This document shows, one piece after another, positions 50,739 through 59,153 of a stretch of DNA of 64,000 nucleotides. Each line of letters opens with the position of its first letter. The stretch's first letter is position 1. The stretch lies in the NCBI RefSeq assembly GCF_017255185.1, contig NZ_JAFKCZ010000006.1, positions 1-64,000 of the forward strand, read 5' to 3'. The notes beneath the pieces were generated by a model, which was not told where the DNA came from, searched no databases, and was given only the letters and a program-made list of their open reading frames with translations. This stretch comes from Parahaliea mediterranea. GTDB taxonomy: Bacteria; Pseudomonadota; Gammaproteobacteria; Pseudomonadales; Halieaceae. Position numbers and translations under genes: made by a program.

Positions 50739-51497
50739 ATGGGTTTACTCGAGGGAAAAGTAGGGATAGTCACCGGCGCCGGCCAGGGTATCGGCCGCGC
50801 CATCGCACAGTCCTATGCCCGCGAAGGCGCGCGGGTAGTGATTGCCGATTTCAACGAGGACGCGGGCGCCGAGACCGCCAGGTTGATCGCCGATGCCGGT
50901 GGCGAGGCGCGCTTCGTGTTTGGAGACGTCAGCCGCGAGGACTCGGTGAAAGCCATGGTGGATGCGGCGCTCGAGAATTTCGACCGCCTGGACATCGCCT
51001 GCAACAGCGCCGCATTGAGCCACGGGCACGGTCCCATCCATGAGTTCGCGCGCGAGGAGTTCGACCGCACCCTGGAGATGTGCCTGACCAATACCTGGAT
51101 GTGCATGAAGTATGAAATCCCGGCGATGCTGCAAAGCGGCGGCGGCGCGATCGTCAATATCTCTTCCAATTCGTCGCTGAAGGGCCAGGCGTTCAACACC
51201 GCCTACGCCACCGCCAAGGGCGGGGTCAATATCCTCACCAAAAGCGCCGCGGCGGAATACGGGGCCCAGGGCATCCGCATCAACGCCGTTTCCCCCGGCG
51301 TGATTCGCACCCCTGGCGTGGAAAAATACTTCGAGCAACAACCGCAAATCGCCGAGGGCCTGAAAAAAGCAGCGGTCCTCAACCGCCTGGGCGAGCCGGA
51401 GGAAATCGCCGAGGCGGTGACCTTCCTCAGCTCCGACCGGGCCTCTTTCATTACCGGCCAGATCCTGTCGGTGGATGGCGGCGGCGCGGTGAAATAA
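50739..51497 (+). CDS. SDR-family NAD(P)-dependent oxidoreductase
   Basis: A 252-residue short-chain dehydrogenase: VTGAGQGIGRAIAQSYA, acidic residue in VVIADFNED indicating NAD preference, CNSA in place of the usual NNAG, catalytic NISSNSSLKG and YATAK, and the end FITGQILSVDGGGAVK. The ATG at 50739 begins the conserved Rossmann strand. It is divergent from the AraC-type gene. The substrate is unknown. Confidence 0.92.
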   Translation: MGLLEGKVGIVTGAGQGIGRAIAQSYAREGARVVIADFNEDAGAETARLIADAGGEARFVFGDVSREDSVKAMVDAALENFDRLDIACNSAALSHGHGPIHEFAREEFDRTLEMCLTNTWMCMKYEIPAMLQSGGGAIVNISSNSSLKGQAFNTAYATAKGGVNILTKSAAAEYGAQGIRINAVSPGVIRTPGVEKYFEQQPQIAEGLKKAAVLNRLGEPEEIAEAVTFLSSDRASFITGQILSVDGGGAVK

Positions 51498-51638
51498 CGC
51501 CCCCCGGGCCGGGCAACCCGGCCCGCACCCTGCCAAATCCTGCCCCTTGGGCTATATTCCCCCTAGCGTAGTCGCCAGACCCCGCCCTACCCTGCATAAT
51601 GGGTGGCAGGTCGAGAACAACAAAAGGGAATACAGCCC

Positions 51639-52745
51639 ATGGATACGCCTCAGCCCGACCCCTCGTCCCCGCGCCAGGCAACCGAGATCATCGATGTCGC
51701 GGTACGCCTAGGACTTATTGCCCTGCTGGCGTGGTTTGCCTTCCAGGTGCTCGCCCCCTTCCTGAGCCTGATGGTCTGGGCCATCGTCCTGGCCATTGCC
51801 CTCTATCCCGTGAATGAAAAACTCGCCGGGGCACTCGGCGGCAGCGGTCGCGCCGCCACCGTGCTGGTCCTGCTGCTGGTGCTGCTGGCCGGCGTGCCCA
51901 CGGTGCTGCTGGGCTTTTCCTTTGTCGATCATATGCTGGCCCTGTACAAGGGCGTTGCCGACGGCAGTACCGCGCTGCCGCCACCGCGACCGGGCGTGGC
52001 GGACTGGCCGCTGGTGGGGCACCGGGTATACGCCGCCTGGCAGGCCGCCTCCGACAACCTGCAGGCCTTTGCCGTCCAGCACCAGGCGCAACTGCGGGAA
52101 TTGTCGCGCGCCGCCGCCGGGGCGCTGGGTAACGCCACCACGACCCTGCTGGCCTTTCTCGGCGCGTTCATTGTCGCCGGCATCATGATGGCCTACGCCC
52201 ACCCCGGCGCCACCAGCACCCGTAAAATATTCATCCGTATCTGCGGCCCCAAGATCGGCCCGGAGCTGCACGAGCTTTCGGTCGCCACGGTGCGTTCGGT
52301 GGCCAGCGGCGTGGTCGGCGTCGCCTTTATCCAGGCGGTGCTGCTGGGTGTGGGCTTCCTGATCGGCGACGTGCCGGCCGCCGGCGTGCTCGCCGCCATC
52401 GTCCTGTTGCTCGGTATCGCCCAGGTGCCCGCGGCGCTGGTGGTCATTCCGGTGGTGGCCTGGCTGTGGACGAGCGGTGACGGCTCGCTGCTGTCCAATA
52501 CCCTGCTGTCCATCTACCTGGTATTGGCCGGTCTCGCCGACAACGTACTCAAACCCCTCCTGCTGGGCCGCGGGCTCGCGGTGCCGATGCCCGTTATCCT
52601 ACTGGGGGCCATCGGCGGCATGATCGGCAGCGGGGTCATCGGCCTGTTCGTGGGCGCGGTGATTCTCGCGGTGGCCTACCAGATATTCATGGCCTGGGTG
52701 GACGGTGCGGCACCGGCGGCCGACCACGACGCCGGGGCCGAGTGA
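51639..52745 (+). CDS. AI-2E/PerM-family transporter
   Basis: A 368-residue permease of the AI-2E transporter family with about eight membrane helices: an N-terminal pair (LGLIALLAWFAFQVLAPFL and MVWAIVLAIALYP), a central soluble stretch (about 85-165), and a C-terminal set including VIPVVAWLW and GLFVGAVILAVAYQIFMAWV. Members export signals or ions; the substrate is uncertain. AAAGGGA lies about 10 bases before the ATG. Its stop overlaps the GTG start of the OMF gene, placing it first in a five-gene efflux operon. Confidence 0.85.
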   Translation: MDTPQPDPSSPRQATEIIDVAVRLGLIALLAWFAFQVLAPFLSLMVWAIVLAIALYPVNEKLAGALGGSGRAATVLVLLLVLLAGVPTVLLGFSFVDHMLALYKGVADGSTALPPPRPGVADWPLVGHRVYAAWQAASDNLQAFAVQHQAQLRELSRAAAGALGNATTTLLAFLGAFIVAGIMMAYAHPGATSTRKIFIRICGPKIGPELHELSVATVRSVASGVVGVAFIQAVLLGVGFLIGDVPAAGVLAAIVLLLGIAQVPAALVVIPVVAWLWTSGDGSLLSNTLLSIYLVLAGLADNVLKPLLLGRGLAVPMPVILLGAIGGMIGSGVIGLFVGAVILAVAYQIFMAWVDGAAPAADHDAGAE

Positions 52746-54274
52746 TTCGCGCGGTCGTGCCACGGCTTTCGCGTTCACTGATCGCCACCGCGCTACTGGG
52801 CGCCGCGGCCTGCGCGCCGCTGGGTCCGGATTTTCGCGAACCCGACACCGAATGGCTGGCCGACTGGCAGCCCGCGCTCTACCGCCGCGACGATGCCGCG
52901 CCGGACTTGAGCCAGTGGTGGCTGCGCTTCGAAGACCCGGTCCTCCGGCAGTTGATCGATACCGCGCGGCAGGAAAACCCCGGGCTGCGGATCGCGGGGC
53001 TGCGCATTCTTGAGAGCCGCGCCCTGCTGGGCATCGCCACCGGCCTGCGGTATCCACAGGTGCAGCAGATCAATGCCAGCGGCGCCTGGGTATCCCGGCA
53101 CAACGATGAAGGTCCCGGCGATGGCGACCGCGACTTCCGCACGGGCGACGCCTCCTTCGACGTCGGCTGGGAGCTGGATTTCTGGGGCCGCTTCCGCCGC
53201 GGTATCGAGTCCGCCGACGCCGCCTACTTCGCCTCGGTAACCAACTACAACGACGTGCAGGTATTGCTGGCCGCCCAGGTCGCCTCCCTCTACTACGGCT
53301 ACAAAACCACCCTGCAACGGATCGAGATCGCCCGGCGCAACGTCACGCTGCAAAAACGCAGCTTCGATATCACCCGCCAGCTGTTCGAAAGCGGCCAGGA
53401 TTCAGAGCTCGACCTGCAGCAGGCCCGAGCCCAGTACCTCGGCACCCAGGCCACGATCCCCGCCCTGGAACTGGCCATGAAACAGCAGCGCAACGCGCTG
53501 TGTGTCCTGCTGGGGCGGGCGCCCGGCGACCTGCCGGAACTGGCGCGGGTGGACAGCACGCTGCCCACCCTGGACACCCCCAGCTTGCGGGCACTGCCCG
53601 CCGAGCTGCTGCTGCGGCGGCCAGACGTGCGCACCGCCGCCTGGCAGGCCGCCGCCCAATCCGCCCAGATCGGCCTGGCCCAGGCCGACCTCTACCCGGC
53701 GATTTCGCTGGTGGGCACCATCGGCTGGTCCGGCAACAGCCTCGACGGCAGCGGCGACGTCGTCACGGTGGCGGGCGGTCCCGCGCTGCGCTGGGACATC
53801 TTCAATTACGACCGTATCGAGAACAATGTGAGAGTGCAGGACGCGCGGCTGCAGCAGGCCCTGGAAGCGTTTCGCAACAGCGTCCTCAACGCCACGCGGG
53901 ACATCGACGACGCCGCCAACCGTATCATTGCCACCGGTACCAGCCAGTCGATACTGGACGAGTCCCTGGCCGCGGCCGAACGCTCCCTGGCGATCGCCAC
54001 ACGACGATACCGGGAGGGTTACTCCGATTTCCAGCGGGTGCTGGACGCCCAGGCCGCGACCTTTGCCCAGTCCGACCGAGCCATCGTCAACCGCGGCGAC
54101 CACGTCGCCGCCATCATCGGCCTGTACCAGGCCCTGGGCGGCGGCTGGCAGCAGGCCACCATCGATACCGTATTGCCGGCACAGATTCGCGATACGCTCC
54201 GCGAGCGCAGCGACTGGGGTGAACTGCTGGACGCCCCGCTGGTACCGCCCCCCGAACCAGGTAGCGAGCCATGA
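52742..54274 (+). CDS. Outer-membrane efflux lipoprotein (NodT/OprM family)
   Basis: A 510-residue TolC-like channel protein with a lipoprotein signal (SLIATALLGAAACAPLGPDF; Cys near residue 24). It shows the OMF repeats LIDTARQENPGLRIAGLRI, YPQVQQINASGAW, FDVGWELDFWGRFRRGIES and the second half LLLRRPDVRTAAWQ, with DLYPAISLVGTIGW. It would form the trimeric tunnel joined to the HlyD-type adaptor downstream. The start is GTG in a GTGA overlap with the preceding stop. It has an ATGA overlap with the next gene. Confidence 0.92.
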   Translation: MIRAVVPRLSRSLIATALLGAAACAPLGPDFREPDTEWLADWQPALYRRDDAAPDLSQWWLRFEDPVLRQLIDTARQENPGLRIAGLRILESRALLGIATGLRYPQVQQINASGAWVSRHNDEGPGDGDRDFRTGDASFDVGWELDFWGRFRRGIESADAAYFASVTNYNDVQVLLAAQVASLYYGYKTTLQRIEIARRNVTLQKRSFDITRQLFESGQDSELDLQQARAQYLGTQATIPALELAMKQQRNALCVLLGRAPGDLPELARVDSTLPTLDTPSLRALPAELLLRRPDVRTAAWQAAAQSAQIGLAQADLYPAISLVGTIGWSGNSLDGSGDVVTVAGGPALRWDIFNYDRIENNVRVQDARLQQALEAFRNSVLNATRDIDDAANRIIATGTSQSILDESLAAAERSLAIATRRYREGYSDFQRVLDAQAATFAQSDRAIVNRGDHVAAIIGLYQALGGGWQQATIDTVLPAQIRDTLRERSDWGELLDAPLVPPPEPGSEP

Positions 54275-55434
54275 CCGACCACACCAACGATAGCAACGAC
54301 GACGCTCAGGCATCGGAAGCCGGCACACAATCGGCGTCCGAAGCCGACCAGAGCGCCGCGCGGGCCGTCAGTCGCGGCGCCCTGGGCTTGTTCGCCCTGT
54401 TGTTGCTGACGCTCGTCTGGTACCTGATGGCGGGGCGCTTTACGCCCTATACCTCCCAGGCTCGCGTACAGGGTTACGTGGTCGGGGTTGCGCCCAAAGT
54501 GGCCGGCGTCATCACCGAGGTGTGGGTACAGAACAACGCGCGTGTCGAGGAAGGGCAGCGGCTGTTCGCCATTGATCGCTCCCAGTACGAAATCGCCCTG
54601 CAGAAAGCGCGCTCGGACCTCGACAACGCCCGCCAGCAGGTCCAGGCCGGCGACGCGGCGGTGGAGCAGGCCCGGGCCGGACTGCGGGCCGCTCAAGCCG
54701 GCGAACTGAAGGCCTGGCAGGACTACACCCGCCTCAAGCGCCTGCGGGAAGACGACCCGGGCACCATCTCCGAACGGCGCCTGGAAATATCCGAGGCCTC
54801 CCTGGAGCAGGCGCGGGCCCAGGTTGCCTCCGCGGAAGCGCAAATCCAGCGCGCGATTGAACAGAAGGGCGGCGACACCGAGGACAGCAACACCCTGTTA
54901 CAGGTTGCCCGCAGCGGCGTGGAAAAGGCGCAGCTGGACCTCGACAATACCACCGTAGTCGCGCAATCAGCGGGGGTCATCACCGACCTGCGGGCGGAAG
55001 CGGGTCAATTCGCCGGCACCGGGCACGCGGTGCTGACCCTGATCGCCCTGGAAGACGTGTGGATCAACGCCGAGTTCACCGAGAACAACCTGGGCCATCT
55101 AGCCCCGGGAACACCGGTGGAGATCGTGCTGGACGCCCTGCCCGGTCGCGTGCTGCGAGGCCGGGTGCGCAGTGTCGGGGTCGGCGTGAGCGCCGGCGCC
55201 GCGCCACCGCCGGGGGGCTTGCCCAGCGTGCAAAACGACCGCGACTGGCTGCGCCAGGCCCAGCGCTTCCCGGTACGCGTGGAATTCCAGGAGTCCATTC
55301 CGGCGGATGTCCTGCGCCAGCTGCGGATCGGGGGCCAGGCCTCGGTGATCGCCTACACCGAGGGGCACGGCCTGCTCGCCGCGCTGGGCAAACTGTACAT
55401 CCGCCTGCTGAGCTACCTGTCCTTCGCGTACTGA
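54271..55434 (+). CDS. HlyD/EmrA-family membrane fusion protein
   Basis: A 387-residue adaptor: a cytoplasmic acidic N-terminus, one membrane helix (LGLFALLLLTLVWYLMAG, about 46-63), a lipoyl domain start (VRGY-type, here VQGYVVGVAPKVAGVITEVWV), a long coiled coil (about 105-205) and the returning beta-barrel (GVITDLRAEAGQFAGTG; VWINAEFTENNLGHL). It links the inner-membrane pump to the OMF channel. The gene overlaps both neighbours (ATGA; TGATG). Confidence 0.92.
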   Translation: MTDHTNDSNDDAQASEAGTQSASEADQSAARAVSRGALGLFALLLLTLVWYLMAGRFTPYTSQARVQGYVVGVAPKVAGVITEVWVQNNARVEEGQRLFAIDRSQYEIALQKARSDLDNARQQVQAGDAAVEQARAGLRAAQAGELKAWQDYTRLKRLREDDPGTISERRLEISEASLEQARAQVASAEAQIQRAIEQKGGDTEDSNTLLQVARSGVEKAQLDLDNTTVVAQSAGVITDLRAEAGQFAGTGHAVLTLIALEDVWINAEFTENNLGHLAPGTPVEIVLDALPGRVLRGRVRSVGVGVSAGAAPPPGGLPSVQNDRDWLRQAQRFPVRVEFQESIPADVLRQLRIGGQASVIAYTEGHGLLAALGKLYIRLLSYLSFAY

Positions 55435-56480
55435 TGGTTAAGCCGCACCGCCTCCCCCTGGCCGCCCGGCGCGTATTTCGCCTGGCGGCGGTCACGGCCC
55501 TGTCGCTGACCCTCGCCTACGGGCTCGGTCTGGACGTCCCCTTCATCGCACCGCTGTTTGCGGTGCTGCTGACCGCGAATCCAGGGCCTCCGCCCGGGGC
55601 AAAGCAATTGCTGGTGCTGGTGCTGGTGTTGAACCTCACCCTGGGGATCGGCGTGCTACTGGGCCCACTGCTGCAACTCGCCCCCGCGTCCGCCCTGATC
55701 GCCATCGCCCTGGGCCTGTTTTTCAGCAACCGCCTGGGCATCGTCGGCGGCAAATCCGTGCCCGCCACACTGCTCGCCTTCGGCTTTACCGTGATACCGG
55801 CGGCCAGCACCGTCAGCCAGGCCCTGGCCGCCACCCTGATTTCGGCGCTGGTGACCGGCGTGGTGGTGGCGGTCCTCTGCCAGTGGCTGCTCTACCCGCT
55901 GTTCCCTGAAGACGATGGCCCCCGCCCCCCGCCACCCGCACCGCCGGCGCTCACCGCCGGCAACTGGCTGTCGCTGCGCGCCACCCTGATCGTGCTGCCA
56001 GCCTTCCTGTTCACCCTGACCAATCCCTTGACCTACCTGCCCTTGACGGTCAAGAGCATCCTGCTGGGCCGGGAGGCCACCGAGGTACGCCTGCGCGCCG
56101 CGACCCGGGAGCTGGTGGGGTCCACCGCCCTCGGTGGGTTCTGCGCCATCGCCGTGTGGCTGTGCCTGAGCCTGGCTGTGGAGTTGTTGTTCTTCGGCGG
56201 CTGGATTGGGCTGTGCGCCCTAATGCTGGCCAGCGGCGCCTACGGCGTGCTGCGCAGCACGCTCGCACCGGGCTTCTGGATCAATACCCTGACCACCATG
56301 CTGATCCTGCTGGGCGCGGCGGTGCAGGACAGCGTCAACGGCAAGGACGTCTACCAGGCTTTCGCGGTGCGTATGGCCCTGTTCCTGCTGGTTACACTGT
56401 ACGCGGTCGCGGCCATGGCGCTACTGGAGAGGCTGCGCGCGCGTCGCGCCAATACATTCCGGGGAGTTGAATCATGCTGA
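55434..56480 (+). CDS. FUSC/DUF2955-family inner-membrane protein
   Basis: A 348-residue polytopic protein with about ten hydrophobic helices in two sets (residues 15-160 and 195-335). The N-terminal set begins RLAAVTALSLTLAYGLGLDVPFIAPLFAVLLT, the FUSC-like aromatic/fusaric-acid exporter pattern. With the HlyD and OMF proteins it would make a tripartite pump like AaeAB or FusABC, exporting aromatic acids or similar compounds (family-based). The start codon overlaps the HlyD stop (TGATG). It overlaps the channel gene by 7 bases. Confidence 0.82.
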   Translation: MVKPHRLPLAARRVFRLAAVTALSLTLAYGLGLDVPFIAPLFAVLLTANPGPPPGAKQLLVLVLVLNLTLGIGVLLGPLLQLAPASALIAIALGLFFSNRLGIVGGKSVPATLLAFGFTVIPAASTVSQALAATLISALVTGVVVAVLCQWLLYPLFPEDDGPRPPPPAPPALTAGNWLSLRATLIVLPAFLFTLTNPLTYLPLTVKSILLGREATEVRLRAATRELVGSTALGGFCAIAVWLCLSLAVELLFFGGWIGLCALMLASGAYGVLRSTLAPGFWINTLTTMLILLGAAVQDSVNGKDVYQAFAVRMALFLLVTLYAVAAMALLERLRARRANTFRGVESC

Positions 56481-56896
56481 TCAACCTGTTGCTGGGCCTG
56501 GCGACGATGACTGTCTGCCTGCTGTTGCAAGGCGTACTGGTAGTGGCGGCCCTGCGCTTTTTCTCCCACCGCCAGGACATCGCGCATTCGGCCTTCATCG
56601 GCGGCATGCGGGTCACCGCGGGCATGATGTGCATCCTGATCGCCGGCAACATCGCCCAGGTGGCCGCCTGGGCGATGCTGTTCTACATGCTCGGGGAATT
56701 CGACACGCTATCGACCGCGGTGTACCACTCCGCGGTCAACTTCGCGACCCTGGGCTACGGCGACATCGTCATGTCGCCGGAACACCGGCTGTTGGGCCCC
56801 CTGGAAGCGATGAACGGTGTATTGATGATCGGCGTCTCCACCGCGGCCCTGACCCGCGCCTTCCACGAGGTGATCAGGGACCACCACCCCCGGTAG
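56474..56896 (+). CDS. Two-TM potassium-channel-like protein
   Basis: A 140-residue membrane protein with helices near 3-27, 45-72 and 107-128. Before the last helix it has a pore loop ending in the K+ selectivity filter TLGYGDI (about residues 92-98), followed by VMSPEHRLLGPLEAMNG. This is the Ion_trans_2 arrangement. No ligand or voltage-sensing domain is visible. It is the last gene of the efflux operon and starts inside the FUSC gene, so it is translationally coupled to it. A membrane-potential role in efflux is inference. Confidence 0.85.
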   Translation: MLINLLLGLATMTVCLLLQGVLVVAALRFFSHRQDIAHSAFIGGMRVTAGMMCILIAGNIAQVAAWAMLFYMLGEFDTLSTAVYHSAVNFATLGYGDIVMSPEHRLLGPLEAMNGVLMIGVSTAALTRAFHEVIRDHHPR

Positions 56897-56904
56897 CGAC
56901 GCGA

Positions 56905-57675
56905 TCAATCCCAGCTGGCGGTACCGGTATTGAGTTCGGCCGTGCGCCCGCCGTCCACCACCAACTCCGCGCCGGTGATGTACGAAGCCTCGTCGCTGGC
57001 CAGGAACAAAATCGCGTTGGCACACTCCACCGGATCGCCGATACGCTTGCAGGGAATGGATTTGGCGGTGGCCTCCCGGGCCGCGTCGTCGGGAATCACC
57101 GCCGCGGTGGGCGGCGTGAGGAAGGCCCCGGGGATCACGGTATTCACCCGCACCTGGCCGCCCCATTCAATGGCGGCGTTGCGCGACAGCCCCAGCATGG
57201 CCGCCTTGGCCGCCGAATAACCGGCGGTGGCCGGCGAGCCCTTGAGGCCGCAAACCGAAGACACATTGACCACCGCGCCGCCCGCCTTGCACAGTTCCGG
57301 ATAAGCCTCGCGCATCAGGAACATGGCGCCGTCCAGCGACACGATAAAGTTCTGGCGCCAGGCCTTGGTGTCGTGCCCCGCCAGCATCCCGGGCACCATC
57401 AACACCGCGTTATTGACCACAATATCCAGCCGCCCGTAGGCAGCGACGGTGGCGGCCACCAGATCCTTCACCGCGGCCTCGTCAGTGATATCCACCGCTT
57501 GCGCCATCGCGGTGCCGCCCGCGGCCTCGATATCGTCGACAATCGACTGCAATTGTTCCCGGCGGCGCGCCGCCAGCACCACCTTGGCCCCCTCTTGCGC
57601 GAAGCGCCGGGCGGTGGCCTCGCCGATGCCCTGGCTCGCCCCGGTGATGATGGCAACCTTGTCCTGTAATCTCAT
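56905..57675 (-). CDS. SDR-family NAD(P)-dependent oxidoreductase
   Basis: A 256-residue classical SDR: IITGASQGIGEATARRFA, basic residues after strand 2 (LAARRREQLQ) indicating NADPH preference, VVNNA, NVSSVCGLKG, YSAAKAAMLG and ITGAELVVDGGRTAEL. It is divergent from the Rieske oxygenase gene and may act on the same compound. It converges with the channel gene, 8 bases apart. Confidence 0.92.
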   Translation of the reverse strand: MRLQDKVAIITGASQGIGEATARRFAQEGAKVVLAARRREQLQSIVDDIEAAGGTAMAQAVDITDEAAVKDLVAATVAAYGRLDIVVNNAVLMVPGMLAGHDTKAWRQNFIVSLDGAMFLMREAYPELCKAGGAVVNVSSVCGLKGSPATAGYSAAKAAMLGLSRNAAIEWGGQVRVNTVIPGAFLTPPTAAVIPDDAAREATAKSIPCKRIGDPVECANAILFLASDEASYITGAELVVDGGRTAELNTGTASWD

Positions 57676-57923
57676 GCTGCTGCTCCACTGCTGTTTTGCG
57701 ATTGGGGCAAGCTTAGGCGTCGCCGCGAAGAGCGGTCAATAAAACGCGGCTTGCCAGCGCCGCCATATCGCGTTACCAGGCGCTTTAGCCGCCGCGGGTA
57801 TAGTTATTTGCGCGAGTAACGAAGCAGACGCTTTTTGCAAGTCGTTCAAATGCGCGCAGCGCTATCCTAGAGTGATCAGCCTCAATACCGACTATCGAGG
57901 AAAGCCCTCCCGAGGTGAACACT

Positions 57924-58919
57924 ATGAACGAACGCATCCCCATGCCAATCCCCTTCGGCTGGTTCCAGGTGGCCTACTCGCACGAGTTGGGTGTCGCCGA
58001 GTCCAAACCCCTGCGCTACTTCGACACCGACCTGGTGATGTTCCGCACCGAGGCCGGCGAGATAAAAGTCCTGGACGCCTACTGCCCACACATGGGCGCT
58101 CACCTGGGCTACGGTATCCGCGACCAGTCCGGCGGCGGTTCCGAGGTCAAGGGCGACTCCATCGTCTGCCCCTTCCACGGCTGGGCCTACAACGGCGCGG
58201 GGCAGTGCACCGATGTGCCCTATGCCAACAACCCGCCACCGAAGGTGGCCCGCGGCGAACAGGTGATCAGGCCCTGGCGCGTGCGCGAACTGAACCAGTG
58301 TATTTTCGTGTGGTACCACCCCGAGGATATCGAACCAACCTTCGAGCCCGACACGGTACCCGAGGCCGCCGCGGACAACGAGGCCTGGGGGTCGCTGAAA
58401 ATCTTTGAATGGGATATCGGCACCCACATGCAGGAAATCGGCGAAAACGCCGTCGACCCGGCGCACTTTCTCTACGTGCACGGCACCCAGAATATCCCCA
58501 CCCCGGAGATCATGCAGTTCGACGGCGTGCGCCGTTCCGGCCGGCTGGTGAGCAACATGAAGACCCCGCGGGGCGAAATCCAGGGCATCATCGACAACGC
58601 CAGCGCCGGTCCCGGCCAGGCCACGGTGCGCTTCAGCGGCATCTGCGACACGGTGCTGATGGCCAACCTCACCCCCGTGGACCGGGAGCACAGCAAGGCC
58701 TTCTACGCCTTCATCCAGAAAAAAGTTGACGGGGAGGAACCGGTGGGCGGGGTCGCCGACGCCATCGTGGCGGATATTCGCAAGCAGATGGAGGAGGACC
58801 GCATCATCTGGGCCCACAAGCGCTACTACGCCAGGCCCATGCTCTGCGACAACGACGGCCCCTTCGCCAAGTTCCGCAAGTGGTACGGGCAATTTTACGC
58901 CGAACCCTTCGAGGCCTGA
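57924..58919 (+). CDS. Rieske non-haem iron oxygenase, alpha-subunit type (KshA-like)
   Basis: A 331-residue oxygenase. The Rieske [2Fe-2S] motif is CPHMGAHLG (with the C-x-H pair) and CPFHGWAYNG (C-x2-H). The mononuclear iron site is in ENAVDPAHFLYVHG (bridging Asp and His ligands) with the third ligand downstream. Single-component alpha-only size and the sequence order recall KshA, the steroid 9-alpha-hydroxylase oxygenase, but other ring or alkyl hydroxylases cannot be excluded. AGGTG lies 6 bases before the ATG at 57924. A reductase partner is not in the window. Confidence 0.88.
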   Translation: MNERIPMPIPFGWFQVAYSHELGVAESKPLRYFDTDLVMFRTEAGEIKVLDAYCPHMGAHLGYGIRDQSGGGSEVKGDSIVCPFHGWAYNGAGQCTDVPYANNPPPKVARGEQVIRPWRVRELNQCIFVWYHPEDIEPTFEPDTVPEAAADNEAWGSLKIFEWDIGTHMQEIGENAVDPAHFLYVHGTQNIPTPEIMQFDGVRRSGRLVSNMKTPRGEIQGIIDNASAGPGQATVRFSGICDTVLMANLTPVDREHSKAFYAFIQKKVDGEEPVGGVADAIVADIRKQMEEDRIIWAHKRYYARPMLCDNDGPFAKFRKWYGQFYAEPFEA

Positions 58920-59003
58920 GGCGAGCCAGTAGCGCCCTGATCGCTCCCGATGCGTCGGACCAGGGCCTCCTGCCCTCACGCGATTACGCTACGCCCTGTC
59001 GAT

Positions 59004-59032
59004 AAAAAAGCGGGCGCCCCTGGGGCGCCCGC
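59004..59032 (-). terminator. Strong intrinsic terminator between convergent genes
   Basis: GCGGGCGCCC pairs with GGGCGCCCGC around a 3-base loop and is followed on the minus strand by six T residues. It could end the candidate small RNA and also read-through from the SLC13 gene. Confidence 0.9.
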
Positions 59033-59079
59033 AATGCTGCCGCATTCCCGGCATCCGGTAGAGCTGCCGGGGGTCTGCC
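59004..59079 (-). ncRNA. Candidate Fur-regulated small RNA (about 76 nt)
   Basis: On the minus strand a -35-like TTGCAA (59109-59114) and a -10-like TACATT (59086-59091) are spaced 17 bases apart. They predict a start near 59079. The transcript would contain a hairpin with arms CCCGGCA/TGCCGGG (59047-59071) and end in an intrinsic terminator at 59004-59032. A Fur-like box overlaps the -35. The segment lies between two convergent genes and codes for nothing evident. The architecture matches RyhB/PrrF-type iron-responsive RNAs, but no sequence homology is claimed. Confidence 0.5.
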
Positions 59080-59110
59080 TGACCTAATGTAGTGTATGCC
59101 CCCTCTAATT

Positions 59111-59129
59111 GCAAACGATTCTCATTATT
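59111..59129 (-). promoter_or_regulatory. Fur box-like site
   Basis: GCAAACGATTCTCATTATT matches the 19-base Fur consensus (GATAATGATAATCATTATC) at 13 positions. It overlaps the -35 element of the candidate small RNA and lies between the 3' ends of two genes, where it cannot serve either of them. Confidence 0.65.
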
Positions 59130-59153
59130 TTTCTTATTTAGAAAAAGGAACGC

